Position numbers and translations under genes: made by a program. Source: Gaiellasilicea sp963784895 (lineage in GTDB: Bacteria > Actinomycetota > Thermoleophilia > Gaiellales > Gaiellaceae). Taken from it: 64,000 nt of DNA. Shown piece by piece: positions 17,031 through 25,893 of the stretch. Position 1 is the first letter of the stretch. The number at the start of each line of letters is the position of its first letter. Location of the stretch: assembly GCA_963784895.1 (NCBI GenBank), contig CAWATM010000009.1, positions 62,001 through 126,000 of the forward strand, in the 5' to 3' direction. The notes under the pieces are model-generated. The model had not been told where the DNA came from and ran no database searches. It saw only the letters and a program-made list of their open reading frames with translations.

Positions 17031-18286
17031 CCGAGGAGCGCGTCGAACCGGGTCGGATCGTCGAACGGCCCGATCACCGCCAGGTACGGCCCGTCCTCGA
17101 CGATCTCCTGGGCGACGCGCTGCACGTCCGCCGCGGTGACGGCGTCGAGCGCGTCGAGCACCGCCTGCGGCTCCTCGGCTCGGCCCTCGAGCACTTCGCG
17201 GCGGAGGCCGAACATGATCGTCCCGTGCGGGCTCTCGAGCTGGAGCACGAAGCGGCCCTTGGCGAAGTTGCGCGCCTTCTCGAGCTCGTCCGCCGGCACC
17301 GGCTCCGCGGCGAGCAGCCGGAACTGCTCGACGATCGTCGTCACGGCGTCGTCGATCCGATTGATGTCGACGCCCGACTGGGCGTAGAGCGAGCCCGCGT
17401 CGGTGTAGGCGTGATTCGTGCCGAAGACGTAATAGGCGAGCCCGCGCCGCTCGCGCACCTCGGTGAAGAGGCGCGAGGACATGCCGCCGCCGAGGACGGT
17501 CGCGAGCAGCTGGAGGACGTAGCGGTCGGGATCGACGAGCGGGCGGCTGCGGACCCCGAGGACGAGATGCGCCTGATCCGACTGCTTCGTGTGCACCTTG
17601 ACGCGCCCGTTCGTGCTCGGCTGCCAGGGCGCGGCGGCTCCGGTCTCGGCTGCCGGGAGGTCGCCGAGCAACCCCTCGAGCCGTTCGTTCAGCCCGTCGC
17701 CGAGCTGCCCGCCGACGCCGACGACCATCCGGTCGGGGCGGTACCAGGTGCTCGTGTAGTCGAGGAATGTCTGCTGCGTGGCGCCGCGGACCGTCTCCTT
17801 GCGGCCGATGATGTCCCAGCCGAGCGGCTGGTCGCCGTAGAGCAGCGTCTCGTAGACGCCGCCGATGAAGTCGCGCGGCGTGTCGAAGTACATGTTCATC
17901 TCCTCGATGATCACGCCCTTCTCGCGCTCGATCTCCTCGGCGTCGAACTGGGAGTTGCGGAGCATGTCGACGAGGACGTCGAGTGCCGTGTCGCGGGTTT
18001 CGGCGGCGCAGCGAACGTAGTAGCCCGTGTACTCCTTGCCGGTGAAGGCATTGAACTCGCCCCCGATCGCGTCGATCTCGCCGGCGATGTCGCGGGCCGT
18101 CGGCCGCCGCTCGGTCCCCTTGAAGAACATGTGCTCGGCAAAGTGGGCGATCCCGTTCGTCTCGGCCGTCTCGTAGCGGGAGCCCGCTGCGAGCATCACG
18201 AAGCAGGAGACCGACTGCGCGTGTGGCATCGGCGCAGTCAGCACGCGCAGGCCGTTCGACAGCGAATGGCGCTCGAAGACCCCCAT
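17027..18286 (-). CDS. M16-family zinc protease (processing-protease type)
   Basis: A 419-residue protein with the inverted zinc motif HxxEH in HFAEHMFFKG near residue 48 and the downstream glutamate region EREKGVIIEEMNMY. The second, inactive-type half includes LVLGVRSRP and NFAKGRFVLQLESP. The length and layout match single-chain M16B peptidases such as the PqqL/YmxG group, which act in the cytoplasm on small peptides. It is divergent from the SIS gene, 25 bp away. Confidence 0.85.
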   Translation of the reverse strand: MGVFERHSLSNGLRVLTAPMPHAQSVSCFVMLAAGSRYETAETNGIAHFAEHMFFKGTERRPTARDIAGEIDAIGGEFNAFTGKEYTGYYVRCAAETRDTALDVLVDMLRNSQFDAEEIEREKGVIIEEMNMYFDTPRDFIGGVYETLLYGDQPLGWDIIGRKETVRGATQQTFLDYTSTWYRPDRMVVGVGGQLGDGLNERLEGLLGDLPAAETGAAAPWQPSTNGRVKVHTKQSDQAHLVLGVRSRPLVDPDRYVLQLLATVLGGGMSSRLFTEVRERRGLAYYVFGTNHAYTDAGSLYAQSGVDINRIDDAVTTIVEQFRLLAAEPVPADELEKARNFAKGRFVLQLESPHGTIMFGLRREVLEGRAEEPQAVLDALDAVTAADVQRVAQEIVEDGPYLAVIGPFDDPTRFDALLG

Positions 18287-18311
18287 CGCCGGCCATGGTA
18301 TAGAGGCACCC

Positions 18312-19172
18312 GTGGCGGGCGAGAAGATGCGGAAGGCTGTCGCGGCGCAGCCGGAGTGGCTGGCTCAGGTGCCGACCGGCCGGCGGCTGCCGGAGGGTCG
18401 CGTCGCCGCCGTCGGCTGCGGCACGTCGTTCCACGCGGCGCAGACGGGCGGCCGGGGCGTCGACGCGCTCGAGGCGGTGCTGTCGCCGCCGGACGCGGAC
18501 GTGCTCGTCCTCGTCAGCCACGAGGGCGAGACGGCGCTGACACTCGAGGCCGCGCGTGCCTTCGCCGGGCCGAAGTGGCTCGTGACGGCCAAGCCGGACG
18601 GGCCGATCGCTGAGCTCTGCGACGAGGTGATCGTCGCCACACCCGCGGTCGAGGAGAGCTACTGCCACACTGCCTCGTACACCTGCGCGGTCGCGACGCT
18701 GGCGGCGCTGCGCGGTGAGGACATCGCGTGGCTGCCGGATGCCGTCGCCGAGCGGCTGGCCGTCCCGCGGTTGCCCGTCTCGGAGCATCAGCGATTCGTC
18801 GTCACCGGCGCGGGGCGCGACTGGCCGACCGCGCAAGAGGCGGCGCTGAAGCTGCGCGAAGGCGTGCACGTCGCCGCTGAGGCGCACCTGCTCGAGGAGC
18901 TGCTGCACGGGCACCTCGCTGCCATCGATGAGAGCGTGCGCTGTTTCGTGCTCGAGGGTGAGGGTCGAGCGGCCGCGCGAGCTGCTCAGGCGGCAACGGC
19001 GCTGGAACGGATCGGCTGCGACGTCACGTTCATGCCCACGCGCCACCCCGTCGTCGACATCGTCCCGTTCCAGCAGCTGACGCTCGACCTCGCAGACGCG
19101 CGCGGCGTCGATCCGGACCTGATCCGTTGGGACGATCCGCGCTGGAAGGCCGCGCGGGACGCATACGCCTGA
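18312..19172 (+). CDS. SIS-domain sugar isomerase-like protein
   Basis: A 286-residue protein with two SIS domains but no glutaminase domain. VAAVGCGTSFHAAQT opens the first phosphosugar site, SHEGETALTLEAA follows, and RFVVTGAGRDWPTAQEAALK with HLLEELLHG marks the second. It resembles the isomerase half of glucosamine-6-phosphate synthase. GTG 18312 is preceded by TATAGA seven bases upstream, with no ribosome binding site. The sugar is unknown. The gene stands alone, facing the prephenate dehydratase operon. Confidence 0.75.
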   Translation: MAGEKMRKAVAAQPEWLAQVPTGRRLPEGRVAAVGCGTSFHAAQTGGRGVDALEAVLSPPDADVLVLVSHEGETALTLEAARAFAGPKWLVTAKPDGPIAELCDEVIVATPAVEESYCHTASYTCAVATLAALRGEDIAWLPDAVAERLAVPRLPVSEHQRFVVTGAGRDWPTAQEAALKLREGVHVAAEAHLLEELLHGHLAAIDESVRCFVLEGEGRAAARAAQAATALERIGCDVTFMPTRHPVVDIVPFQQLTLDLADARGVDPDLIRWDDPRWKAARDAYA

Positions 19173-19173
19173 G

Positions 19174-19983
19174 CTAGGCCGGATACGAGCCGAAGACCGT
19201 GAAACGCTGCGCCTGCCGCCGCACCTCCGCCAGCGTCTCGCAGACGACCGGGTCGAGCGGGTGGCCGCTGACGACCGCATCGAAGCGGTAGCGCCAGGGC
19301 GTCTGCGGGATCGGCCGCGAGGTCAGCTGGACGAGGTCGAGGGCGTGGCGCGCGAAGGGCTCGATCGCGCGGTGGAGCGCGCCCGGCCGGTGGTCGGTCT
19401 GGAACGAGAAGGCGATCCGCCAGTCGGCGCCGTCGCCGAGCTGCGTCCGGTTCGAGATCGCGACGAAGCGGGTGAACGCCTCCGGGTGGTCGCCGACGTC
19501 GGCTGCGAGCACGACGAGCCCGTGCAGCGCCGCCGCGCGCTCGCTTGCGATCGCGGCCTCGGTCGGGTCGGCGTCGCGGGCCACCTGCGCCGCGGCGTCG
19601 GCGGTCGTGCCGGCTGCGATCGCCTCCGCCCCCGGCAGCGATCCGAGCAGACGACGGCACTGGTCGAGCGCGACCGGATGCGAGCGGACGACGCGGATCT
19701 CCGGCAGCGGCACCTCGGCGACGCCGACGAGGAAGTGCCGGATCGGCAGGATCGCCTGCCCGTTGATCGACGTCGCCGAGTCGACGAGCAGGTCGTGCGT
19801 CTCGGTGACGGGGCCGGAGATCGAGCTCTCGATCGGCAGCACGCCGGCAGCGACGCGGGCCGACGCGACGGCGGCGACGACGTCGGAGAAGGACGGCAGC
19901 GCCTGCACGTCCTCGTCCGGAAAGAGGAGCGCGCACGCGGCGGCGCTGTGTGCGCCCTCGCGGCCCGGATAGGCGACCTTCAC
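19174..19983 (-). CDS. pheA: Prephenate dehydratase
   Basis: A 269-residue monofunctional enzyme converting prephenate to phenylpyruvate. The catalytic part has VAYPGREGAHSAAA, VLPIESSISGPVTETHDLL and the TRF motif in EAFTRFVAIS. The C-terminal ACT domain (HRPGALHRAIEPFARHALDL, then SRPIPQTPWRYRF) binds phenylalanine for feedback control. No chorismate mutase domain is fused. GTG 19983 overlaps the epimerase stop (GTGA); the gene is the last of a five-gene operon. Confidence 0.9.
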   Translation of the reverse strand: MKVAYPGREGAHSAAACALLFPDEDVQALPSFSDVVAAVASARVAAGVLPIESSISGPVTETHDLLVDSATSINGQAILPIRHFLVGVAEVPLPEIRVVRSHPVALDQCRRLLGSLPGAEAIAAGTTADAAAQVARDADPTEAAIASERAAALHGLVVLAADVGDHPEAFTRFVAISNRTQLGDGADWRIAFSFQTDHRPGALHRAIEPFARHALDLVQLTSRPIPQTPWRYRFDAVVSGHPLDPVVCETLAEVRRQAQRFTVFGSYPA

Positions 19984-20921
19984 CGCTCGTGCCAGGCCGC
20001 GAGCAGCTCGGCTTCGCGCTCGGGTGTGAGGCCGACGCCCTCGACGGCGGGAGCCTCCGTTGCGCCGGCAAGTGTTTCCGAGACGGGACGGAATCGTAGC
20101 CCTGCGTTGACGGCCCGGCTGATGACGGCGTGGTGCATTCCCGCCCAGGCCGGGTCGCGGATCCAGAGCGGCAGCTCCATCCACTCACCGACGCCGTGCT
20201 CGGCCAGATAGTCGGATGAGACCCAGGTCACGTCGGCGCCCGCGAGCAGCTCGCCCCACGTGACGCCCTCGTTCGTCGCATTGAAGACGCCCGTCACGCG
20301 GCGCTCCACGCACAAGACGAGCCAGTCGGCGAGATCGCGGACGTCGACGAACTGTGCCCGCTGCTCCGGGGGGCCGGGCGCGAGGATCTCGCCACCGCGC
20401 TGAAGCCGGCGGGCCCAGTAAGTGAAGCGCCCCGTCGGGTCGTGCGGGCCGACGATCAGCCCGGGCCTGACGATCAGGCTGCGCTCGCGGAAGATCTCCG
20501 CGACCGTACGCTCGCAGAGCGCCTTCAGGGCGCCGTAGTTCGAGAAGTCCTCCGCGAGCTCGTCGGCTGAAGCCTCGCCGAGCTCGGCGCACGCGCCCTC
20601 CTCGTTCGGCCCGGTGCTGAAGTCGGCATAGACGGACACGCTGGAGACGAAGGCGTACACCCCGGTGTCGCGCAGCAGCTCCGCGGAGGCGCGCACGACC
20701 GACGGCACATAGCCCGACGGATCGACGACGGCGTCCCAGCTGCGGCCCGCCAGCGGGGCGAGATCGCCCGCACGGTCGCCGCGCAGCTTCTCCACCGCTG
20801 GAAAGAGGTCGGCGTTCGTCTCGCCGCGGTTGAAGAGGGTCAGCTCGTGCCCGCGGGCGAGCGCCGCCTCGACGAACGCGCGCCCGAGGAACTTCGTCCC
20901 GCCGAGCACGAGGACCCTCAC
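19980..20921 (-). CDS. NAD-dependent epimerase/dehydratase family protein
   Basis: A 313-residue extended SDR. The cofactor loop is GGTKFLG at the N-terminus. The active-site tyrosine is probably in the degenerate NYGALKALCE (YxxxK), and FVSSVSVYAD gives the serine. It resembles mRNA-binding/CSP41-like and isoflavone-reductase-like bacterial proteins that often lie in metabolic operons without assigned substrate. GTG 20921 overlaps the M20 stop, and the stop overlaps the start of pheA. Confidence 0.75.
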   Translation of the reverse strand: MRVLVLGGTKFLGRAFVEAALARGHELTLFNRGETNADLFPAVEKLRGDRAGDLAPLAGRSWDAVVDPSGYVPSVVRASAELLRDTGVYAFVSSVSVYADFSTGPNEEGACAELGEASADELAEDFSNYGALKALCERTVAEIFRERSLIVRPGLIVGPHDPTGRFTYWARRLQRGGEILAPGPPEQRAQFVDVRDLADWLVLCVERRVTGVFNATNEGVTWGELLAGADVTWVSSDYLAEHGVGEWMELPLWIRDPAWAGMHHAVISRAVNAGLRFRPVSETLAGATEAPAVEGVGLTPEREAELLAAWHER

Positions 20922-22210
20922 TGGAACCTCTGCACAGCGCGCCACACGGCTTCTGCCCCGAACTCGAGTGCGGCTGCGGGAACCCGTTCGTCGGCCGCGT
21001 GGATGTACTGCAGGCCGACGAAGTCGTCCGGCATCCGCATCGGCAGGAAGCCGTAGCTCTCGATCCCGACGAGTCCGAAGAAGCGCGCATCGGTGACGCC
21101 GATCTGGAGGAACGGCACCGGGATCCCGTCCGGGTCGAGCTCACGCAGGACGCCGGCGAGCATCTCGAACAACCCGAGGTCCGGCTCGGGCGGCCCGGGA
21201 TCGTGGCGGACGAGCTCGAGCTCGATGTCCCTGCCGACGATCGCCTGCACCTCGGCAATAAAATCCGCCGGGTCGAAGCCGGGCAGCATCCGTCCGTCCA
21301 GCTCGACGACGATCTCGCTCGGGACGACGTTGATCTTCTCGCCGCCGCGGACGATCGTCGCGTTGACGGTGTTCCTGAGCATCGGCTCCGTCGTCGCGGC
21401 CCGGTCGCCGATCAGCCGCAGCGCAACGTCGGTCAGCCGCGGCTTCAGGAGCGAGCGCATCACGGTCGCCTCCTTGCGCGGCAGCTCGGCCGCGATCCGC
21501 TCGAGGAACTCGCGCACGACCGGCGTCACGTGGACTGGCGTCCGCTTCCGGTCGAGGTCGCGCAGCAGCTTGCCGAGGCGCGCGACGGTCTCGCCCCGGT
21601 GCACGAACGCCCCGTGGCCGCCCGGCCCGCGGACCGTCGCCTTCAGCCAGCAGATCTGCTTCTCGACGACCTGGATCGGATAGAAGCGCTTCCCGCCGAT
21701 CAGGACGCTCGTGCCGCCGAACTCACCGAGCCCGTAGCGGATGCCGGTGAAGAGCTCGGGATGCTCTTCGGCGAGGAAGCGCGCGCCCTCGTCGCCGCCG
21801 TTCTCCTCGTCGGCGAGGACGACGAGGACGACGTCGCCGGGCAACGCGACGTTCTCCCGCTTCGCTCGCAGGAATGCGTCCACGAGCATCGCGACGCCGC
21901 CCTTCATGTCGAGCGCGCCGCGGCCCCAGACGTACCCGTCGACGAGGAGGCCCTCGAACGGTGGGTGCGTCCAGCGCTGCCCGCTCGTGGTGACGACGTC
22001 GACGTGGCCCTGGAGCAGCAGCGGCGGCGCGTCGCCGCCTTCGAGCCGAGCGACGAGGTTCGGCCGGCCGGGCACACGCTCGAACGTCTGGGTCTCGCAG
22101 CCCCCCTCCTCGAGCAGGCCGCGGACGAAATCGATGCACTCGGCCTCGTTGCCCGGAGGATTCGTCGTGTCGAACCGGATCAGCGACTGCGCAAGCTCGA
22201 CGACGTTCAT
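20918..22210 (-). CDS. M20-family metallopeptidase/deacylase
   Basis: A 430-residue zinc enzyme of the acetylornithine deacetylase / succinyl-DAP desuccinylase group. Metal ligands are visible in LLQGHVDVV, GALDMKGG and the catalytic pair in ADEENGGDEG. A lid dimerisation domain with RGPGGHGAFVHRGE follows. ATG 22210 overlaps the aminotransferase stop. The substrate is an N-acyl amino acid or dipeptide; the neighbours (aminotransferase, pheA) hint at amino-acid metabolism. Confidence 0.85.
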   Translation of the reverse strand: MNVVELAQSLIRFDTTNPPGNEAECIDFVRGLLEEGGCETQTFERVPGRPNLVARLEGGDAPPLLLQGHVDVVTTSGQRWTHPPFEGLLVDGYVWGRGALDMKGGVAMLVDAFLRAKRENVALPGDVVLVVLADEENGGDEGARFLAEEHPELFTGIRYGLGEFGGTSVLIGGKRFYPIQVVEKQICWLKATVRGPGGHGAFVHRGETVARLGKLLRDLDRKRTPVHVTPVVREFLERIAAELPRKEATVMRSLLKPRLTDVALRLIGDRAATTEPMLRNTVNATIVRGGEKINVVPSEIVVELDGRMLPGFDPADFIAEVQAIVGRDIELELVRHDPGPPEPDLGLFEMLAGVLRELDPDGIPVPFLQIGVTDARFFGLVGIESYGFLPMRMPDDFVGLQYIHAADERVPAAALEFGAEAVWRAVQRFQ

Positions 22211-23373
22211 GCCAGCTCGTCGAGCCCTGCGAGCAACCGGTCGACCTCGTCCGGCGTGTTGTAGTGCACGAAGCCCGCGCGCACGGCGCCGGTGCCTTCG
22301 AGCCCGAGCAGCTTCATGATCTCGACGGCGTAGTAGTCGCCGTGCCAGACCGCGATCTGCCGCGCGGCCAGCTCGGTCGCGACCTGCTCCGACGAGCGTC
22401 CCGGCAGGTTGAAGGCAAACGTGGGCACACGGCCTTCCGTCGTTCGCAGTCCGTAGAGCTCGACGGCGTCCGGGAGCCCCTCGAGGAAGCGTTGCCCGAG
22501 CTGCGTCTCGTGGGCGACGATCGCCTCCCAGCCGAGCGACTCGACGTACTCGACGGCCGCGACGAAGCCTGCGAGCAGCTCGTGCTGCTGTGTCCCGTGC
22601 TGGAAGCGGTTCCCCACCGGGCGGTTCTCGGCTGGGCGAACCTTGTATGGCCGCAGGCTCTCGAGGAGCTCGCCCTTACCGAACGCGAGCCCGAGATGCG
22701 GGCCGAAGAACTTGTACGGCGAGCAGAGCAGCACGTCGACGTCCCAGCCCGAGGCGTCGATCCGGCCGTGCGGGCCGTAGTGGACAGCGTCCGCCCAGGC
22801 GAGCGCCCCGGCGCCGTGCGCGAGCTCGACGACCCGTGCCACGTCGGGCGTCGTCCCGACGGCGTTCGAGGCGATCGGGAACGCGACGACGCGGGTGCGC
22901 TCGGACAGCTGCGATTCGAGGTCGTCGAGGTCGAGCGAGAGGTCGTCGTGCACGCCGGCGAAGCGGACGACGACCCCAAGGTCCTCCTCCAGCGCCAGCC
23001 ACGGGGAGACGTTCGCGTCGTGGTCCAACCGCGTGCAGACGACCTCGTCGCCGCGCTCGAGCTGCCGGCCGAGCGCGCGCGTGAGCAGGAAGTTGAGCGA
23101 CGTCATGCTCGGTCCGAACGCGACCTCGTCCGGATGGCAGGAGAGGAAGCGGCCGGCGGCGATGCGGGCTCGCTCGATCAGTTCCATCGTGCGGACGCTC
23201 GTCTCGTACGGCGCGCCGATGTTCGCGTTGTCCTCGCGCAGATAGCTGGCGATCGCGTCGATCACCGCGTCTGGGCACTGGGTGCCGCCGGGGCCGTCGA
23301 AGAAGGCGAGCCCGCGGTCGAGCGCGGCGAAGCGTCCGCGAACGGCCTCGACGTCCAGCAGGGTCGTGCTCAT
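22207..23373 (-). CDS. Class V aminotransferase, cysteine desulfurase-like
   Basis: A 388-residue PLP enzyme. The start LAFFDGPGGTQCPDAVIDAI is typical of the group. The lysine that carries PLP is in DVLLCSPYKFFGPHLGLAFG near residue 225, with the preceding AWADAVHYGPHG. It closely resembles the cysteine desulfurase-like proteins of actinobacteria (SufS-related without Fe-S partner genes nearby). The enzyme may act on cysteine sulfur or another amino acid. The gene is second in the operon headed by OsmC. Confidence 0.8.
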   Translation of the reverse strand: MSTTLLDVEAVRGRFAALDRGLAFFDGPGGTQCPDAVIDAIASYLREDNANIGAPYETSVRTMELIERARIAAGRFLSCHPDEVAFGPSMTSLNFLLTRALGRQLERGDEVVCTRLDHDANVSPWLALEEDLGVVVRFAGVHDDLSLDLDDLESQLSERTRVVAFPIASNAVGTTPDVARVVELAHGAGALAWADAVHYGPHGRIDASGWDVDVLLCSPYKFFGPHLGLAFGKGELLESLRPYKVRPAENRPVGNRFQHGTQQHELLAGFVAAVEYVESLGWEAIVAHETQLGQRFLEGLPDAVELYGLRTTEGRVPTFAFNLPGRSSEQVATELAARQIAVWHGDYYAVEIMKLLGLEGTGAVRAGFVHYNTPDEVDRLLAGLDELA

Positions 23374-23780
23374 GCGATGTCCTCTCCGTTGACGGTCCAG
23401 CGGTAGCGCGGCCTCGCGGTCAGGGACGCGCCGACGAAGCAGTCGCGCTCCGCCTTCGCGAGCAGCTCGCGAACGTTCTGCGGCTCCGGCTCGATCGTCA
23501 CGTCGAGGTCGACCTTGATCCGCACGAATGCGTAGCGGCCGTCGGTCGTCCGCTGCGTCACCTCGCCGTTCGCAGCGGCGCTGCCGCCGCTCGCGACGCC
23601 GATGCGCCGCGCGTGGTAGTCGAGGCTTGTCAGCGTGCAGCGCGCGAGCCCGGCGAGCAGGAGATGCTCCGGCGACCACGCCTCCTCGTTCGGCAGCGCG
23701 GAGCCGCCCTCGTCGCTCGTCGCCGCCCCGTCGCGGTCGAGCGACACCGCATACGAGAACGTCTTCGCCTGCGTGGCCAC
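23370..23780 (-). CDS. OsmC/Ohr-family peroxiredoxin
   Basis: A 136-residue protein with both redox cysteines of the family (AGLARCTLTSLDYHARR and AERDCFVGASL) and the glutamate-containing WSPEHLLLAG. It would reduce organic hydroperoxides using a low-molecular-weight dithiol. GTG 23780 is preferred to TTG 23789, because the latter lies inside the -10-like TAGGTT that sits seven bases before the GTG. It heads the five-gene minus-strand operon ending in pheA. Confidence 0.8.
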   Translation of the reverse strand: MATQAKTFSYAVSLDRDGAATSDEGGSALPNEEAWSPEHLLLAGLARCTLTSLDYHARRIGVASGGSAAANGEVTQRTTDGRYAFVRIKVDLDVTIEPEPQNVRELLAKAERDCFVGASLTARPRYRWTVNGEDIA

Positions 23781-23787
23781 GGCTCGC

Positions 23788-23797
23788 AACCTACACT
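23788..23797. promoter_or_regulatory. Overlapping divergent -10 elements between OsmC and the reductase gene
   Basis: TAGGTT on the minus strand (23793-23788) serves GTG 23780 at seven bases. TACACT on the plus strand (23792-23797) serves ATG 23804 at six bases. The arrangement mirrors the pair at 15798-15807. Confidence 0.6.
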
Positions 23798-23803
23798 CGC
23801 GCC

Positions 23804-24817
23804 ATGGCGCTCGCGATCCTCGGCGTCACCGGCTTCACGGGCAGGCTCGTGCTCGACGAGGCGCGGCGCGCGGGGCTCGAGGTCAGGCTCGTCGGCAGGC
23901 GGCGGGAGGCGCTCGCGAAGCTCGCCGCAGCCGGGGAGGAGGTGCGCGTCGCCGACGCGGGAGACGAGGCGGCGCTGAGCGACGCGTTCGAGGGTGCGTC
24001 GGTCGTCGCGTCACTCGCCGGCCCGTTCCTCGAGCTCGGCCTCGGGCCTGTCGAAGCCGCGATCGCCGCCGGCGCGCACTACCTCGACACGAGCGGGGAG
24101 CAGGAGTGGGTCGCGCGCCTGTACGCGGAGCTCGGACCGGAGACGGTGGTGCTGCCGGCGTTCGGATTCGACTACGTCCCGGGCGACCTCGCCGCCAGGC
24201 TCGCCGCTGAGCTGGTCGAGGGCCCGCTCGACGAGGTGGTCGTTGCCTACTCGGTCAAGGGCGTCGGCACGAGCCGGGGCACGCGTCGCACGATCGGGCA
24301 CGTCATGGGCCAGCGCCAGGTCGCCTGGGAGAACGGACGACTCGTTGCGTCGCGCTTCGGGGCGACGACGCGCAGAGTGCGCTTCCCGTTCGGCGAGCGC
24401 GGCGTCGTCGAGTGGAGCGGGACCGAGCCGCTGACGGTGCCGCGGCACACCGACGTCCGCAACGTGCGCTCCTACATTCGGGCTCCCGTCATCGCGGCGA
24501 AAGCGGGCGGGCTCGGCCGGCTCGCCGCGCCGTTCGTCCGGCTCGGCTCGCGGCTCGGCCCGCCGGGGCCGTCGGAGACATCCCGGCGCAAGAGCCGGTT
24601 CGCAGTCGTCGCGGAGGCGCGCGGGCCCGGCGGGGAGGGCCGAGCCGTCGTCGAGGGCACGGACGTCTACGGGCTCACGGCCCGACTGGTCGTCGTCGGT
24701 GCGCAGGCGCTCGATGCGGGTGAGGCACGTGGCACCGGCGTTCTCGCCCCGGCGGAGGCGTTCGACGCGCGGACGCTCGCCGGCCGCCTCGAGCCGTTCC
24801 TCACGATCGCCGACTGA
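23804..24817 (+). CDS. Saccharopine dehydrogenase-like oxidoreductase (trans-acting enoyl reductase type)
   Basis: A 337-residue protein with an N-terminal Rossmann fold (AILGVTGFTGRLVLDEA) and family text GPFLELGLGPVEAAIAAGAHYLDTSGEQ, then AFGFDYVPGDLAA. It matches saccharopine-dehydrogenase-like proteins, among them mycobacterial Rv2449c and the trans-acting enoyl reductase of phenolic glycolipid synthesis. The substrate is unknown. It is probably leaderless, with TACACT six bases upstream. Confidence 0.75.
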   Translation: MALAILGVTGFTGRLVLDEARRAGLEVRLVGRRREALAKLAAAGEEVRVADAGDEAALSDAFEGASVVASLAGPFLELGLGPVEAAIAAGAHYLDTSGEQEWVARLYAELGPETVVLPAFGFDYVPGDLAARLAAELVEGPLDEVVVAYSVKGVGTSRGTRRTIGHVMGQRQVAWENGRLVASRFGATTRRVRFPFGERGVVEWSGTEPLTVPRHTDVRNVRSYIRAPVIAAKAGGLGRLAAPFVRLGSRLGPPGPSETSRRKSRFAVVAEARGPGGEGRAVVEGTDVYGLTARLVVVGAQALDAGEARGTGVLAPAEAFDARTLAGRLEPFLTIAD

Positions 24818-24850
24818 TGTCGTCCGGCCGCCCGCTTACGGTGCGGGTCA

Positions 24851-25039
24851 ATGCAACGGCTCCGAACCTTGAGCGAGGCCGAGTGCTACGCCCGGTGCTA
24901 CGGGTGGCGGGGGGACGACGCGGTGCGGGTGATCACCGCCGAGCCCCGGCGTCCGCGCTACGAGACGCCCGTCTCCGGCGAGCTGCTCCGCGCCCTGTTC
25001 GAAGACAAGCTCGATTCGCGGGAACCCGAAGCCGCCTAG
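24851..25039 (+). CDS. Small conserved protein of unknown function
   Basis: A 62-residue protein opening MQRLRTLSEAECYARCYGWR, with two closely spaced cysteines (CYARCYG) and an acidic C-terminus. TACGGT lies eight bases before the ATG. It sits between the reductase and a Mug-type DNA glycosylase on the same strand. No function is assigned. Confidence 0.6.
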   Translation: MQRLRTLSEAECYARCYGWRGDDAVRVITAEPRRPRYETPVSGELLRALFEDKLDSREPEAA

Positions 25040-25105
25040 GACGCCCCAGGCCGGCGGGCTCCCGCTGGGCGGGGTTCGGCTCGGCATCGGCTCGCTCGCG
25101 GGACC

Positions 25106-25639
25106 GTGAGCGACGGTAGCGACCGCACACCGAGTGACGTGCCCGACGTGCTCGCGTCCGACCTCGATGTCGTGCTCGTCGGGATCAACCCGGGTCGCGT
25201 TTCGGCTGCAGCGCAGGCGCATTTCGCGAATCCGCGCAACGACTTCTGGCGCCTCCTGCACGCCGCCGGGTTCACGCCGCGCCTCCTCGAGCCTGCAGAA
25301 CAGGACGAACTGCCGAAGTACGGGATCGGCGTCACGAACGCCGCCTATCGGGCCACAGCCGGCTCGGGCGACCTCCGCCGCGCTGACTTCGTCGGTTCGG
25401 CCGAGCGGCTGGAACGGATCGCGCGCGATCTGCATCCGCAGTGGCTCGCGTTTGTAGGCAAGGAGGCCTATCGCGGCGTCTTCAACGAGCGCCCCGACTT
25501 GGGCCTGCAGGCTCGAAGCCTCGGTGCGACCCGACTCTTCGTGCTTCCGAGCACGTCGCCTGCGAACGCGTCGGTGCCGTGGGACGAGCGGCTGCGCTGG
25601 TTCGAGGCGCTCGCCGTCGCGGTCGCCGATCGAGACTGA
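25106..25639 (+). CDS. mug: Mismatch-specific uracil/thymine DNA glycosylase, Mug type
   Basis: A 177-residue protein with the Mug motif A region VLVGINPGRVSAAAQAHFAN and PRNDFWRLLHAAGF, and motif B as LPSTSPANAS. It excises uracil or thymine from G mismatches in DNA repair. GTG 25106 gives the usual length; no strong ribosome binding site is present, so the start is uncertain. Confidence 0.85.
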   Translation: MSDGSDRTPSDVPDVLASDLDVVLVGINPGRVSAAAQAHFANPRNDFWRLLHAAGFTPRLLEPAEQDELPKYGIGVTNAAYRATAGSGDLRRADFVGSAERLERIARDLHPQWLAFVGKEAYRGVFNERPDLGLQARSLGATRLFVLPSTSPANASVPWDERLRWFEALAVAVADRD

Positions 25640-25838
25640 TCACCCTCTCAACGCGCGCTACTTGGCGTGTCGGGACGAGGCGCGGCGGGAGCTCGTCCAG
25701 CGGCTCGAGCTCAGCGAACCGAGCGGCGGCCGTCACCGTCCCAGCGAAGCGAGCGCACCGTCAACCAGGGATCCGCGCAAGTTCGTCCAGTCGTACCGCG
25801 TGGTCTTGACAGCTGCAGCCGAGTCTAGTTGACTGACT
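25640..25838. other. Non-coding stretch
   Basis: Between mug and the next gene's regulatory repeat. A short open frame ends at 25832, but it has no start signal and resembles nothing I recognise. A TTGACA at 25806 could be a -35, but no good -10 follows at 16-18 bp. Confidence 0.3.
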
Positions 25839-25860
25839 GTCTTAGTCGAATGACTAAGAC
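25839..25860. promoter_or_regulatory. Perfect inverted repeat upstream of membrane-anchored protein
   Basis: GTCTTAGTC and GACTAAGAC, nine-base arms around GAAT, 33 bp before the ATG at 25894. It is AT-rich compared with its surroundings and followed by no T-run, so an operator is more likely than a terminator. No regulator gene is adjacent. Confidence 0.5.
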
Positions 25861-25893
25861 CGTCTTGTCGCAACCGAACGAAAAGGGTGAATC

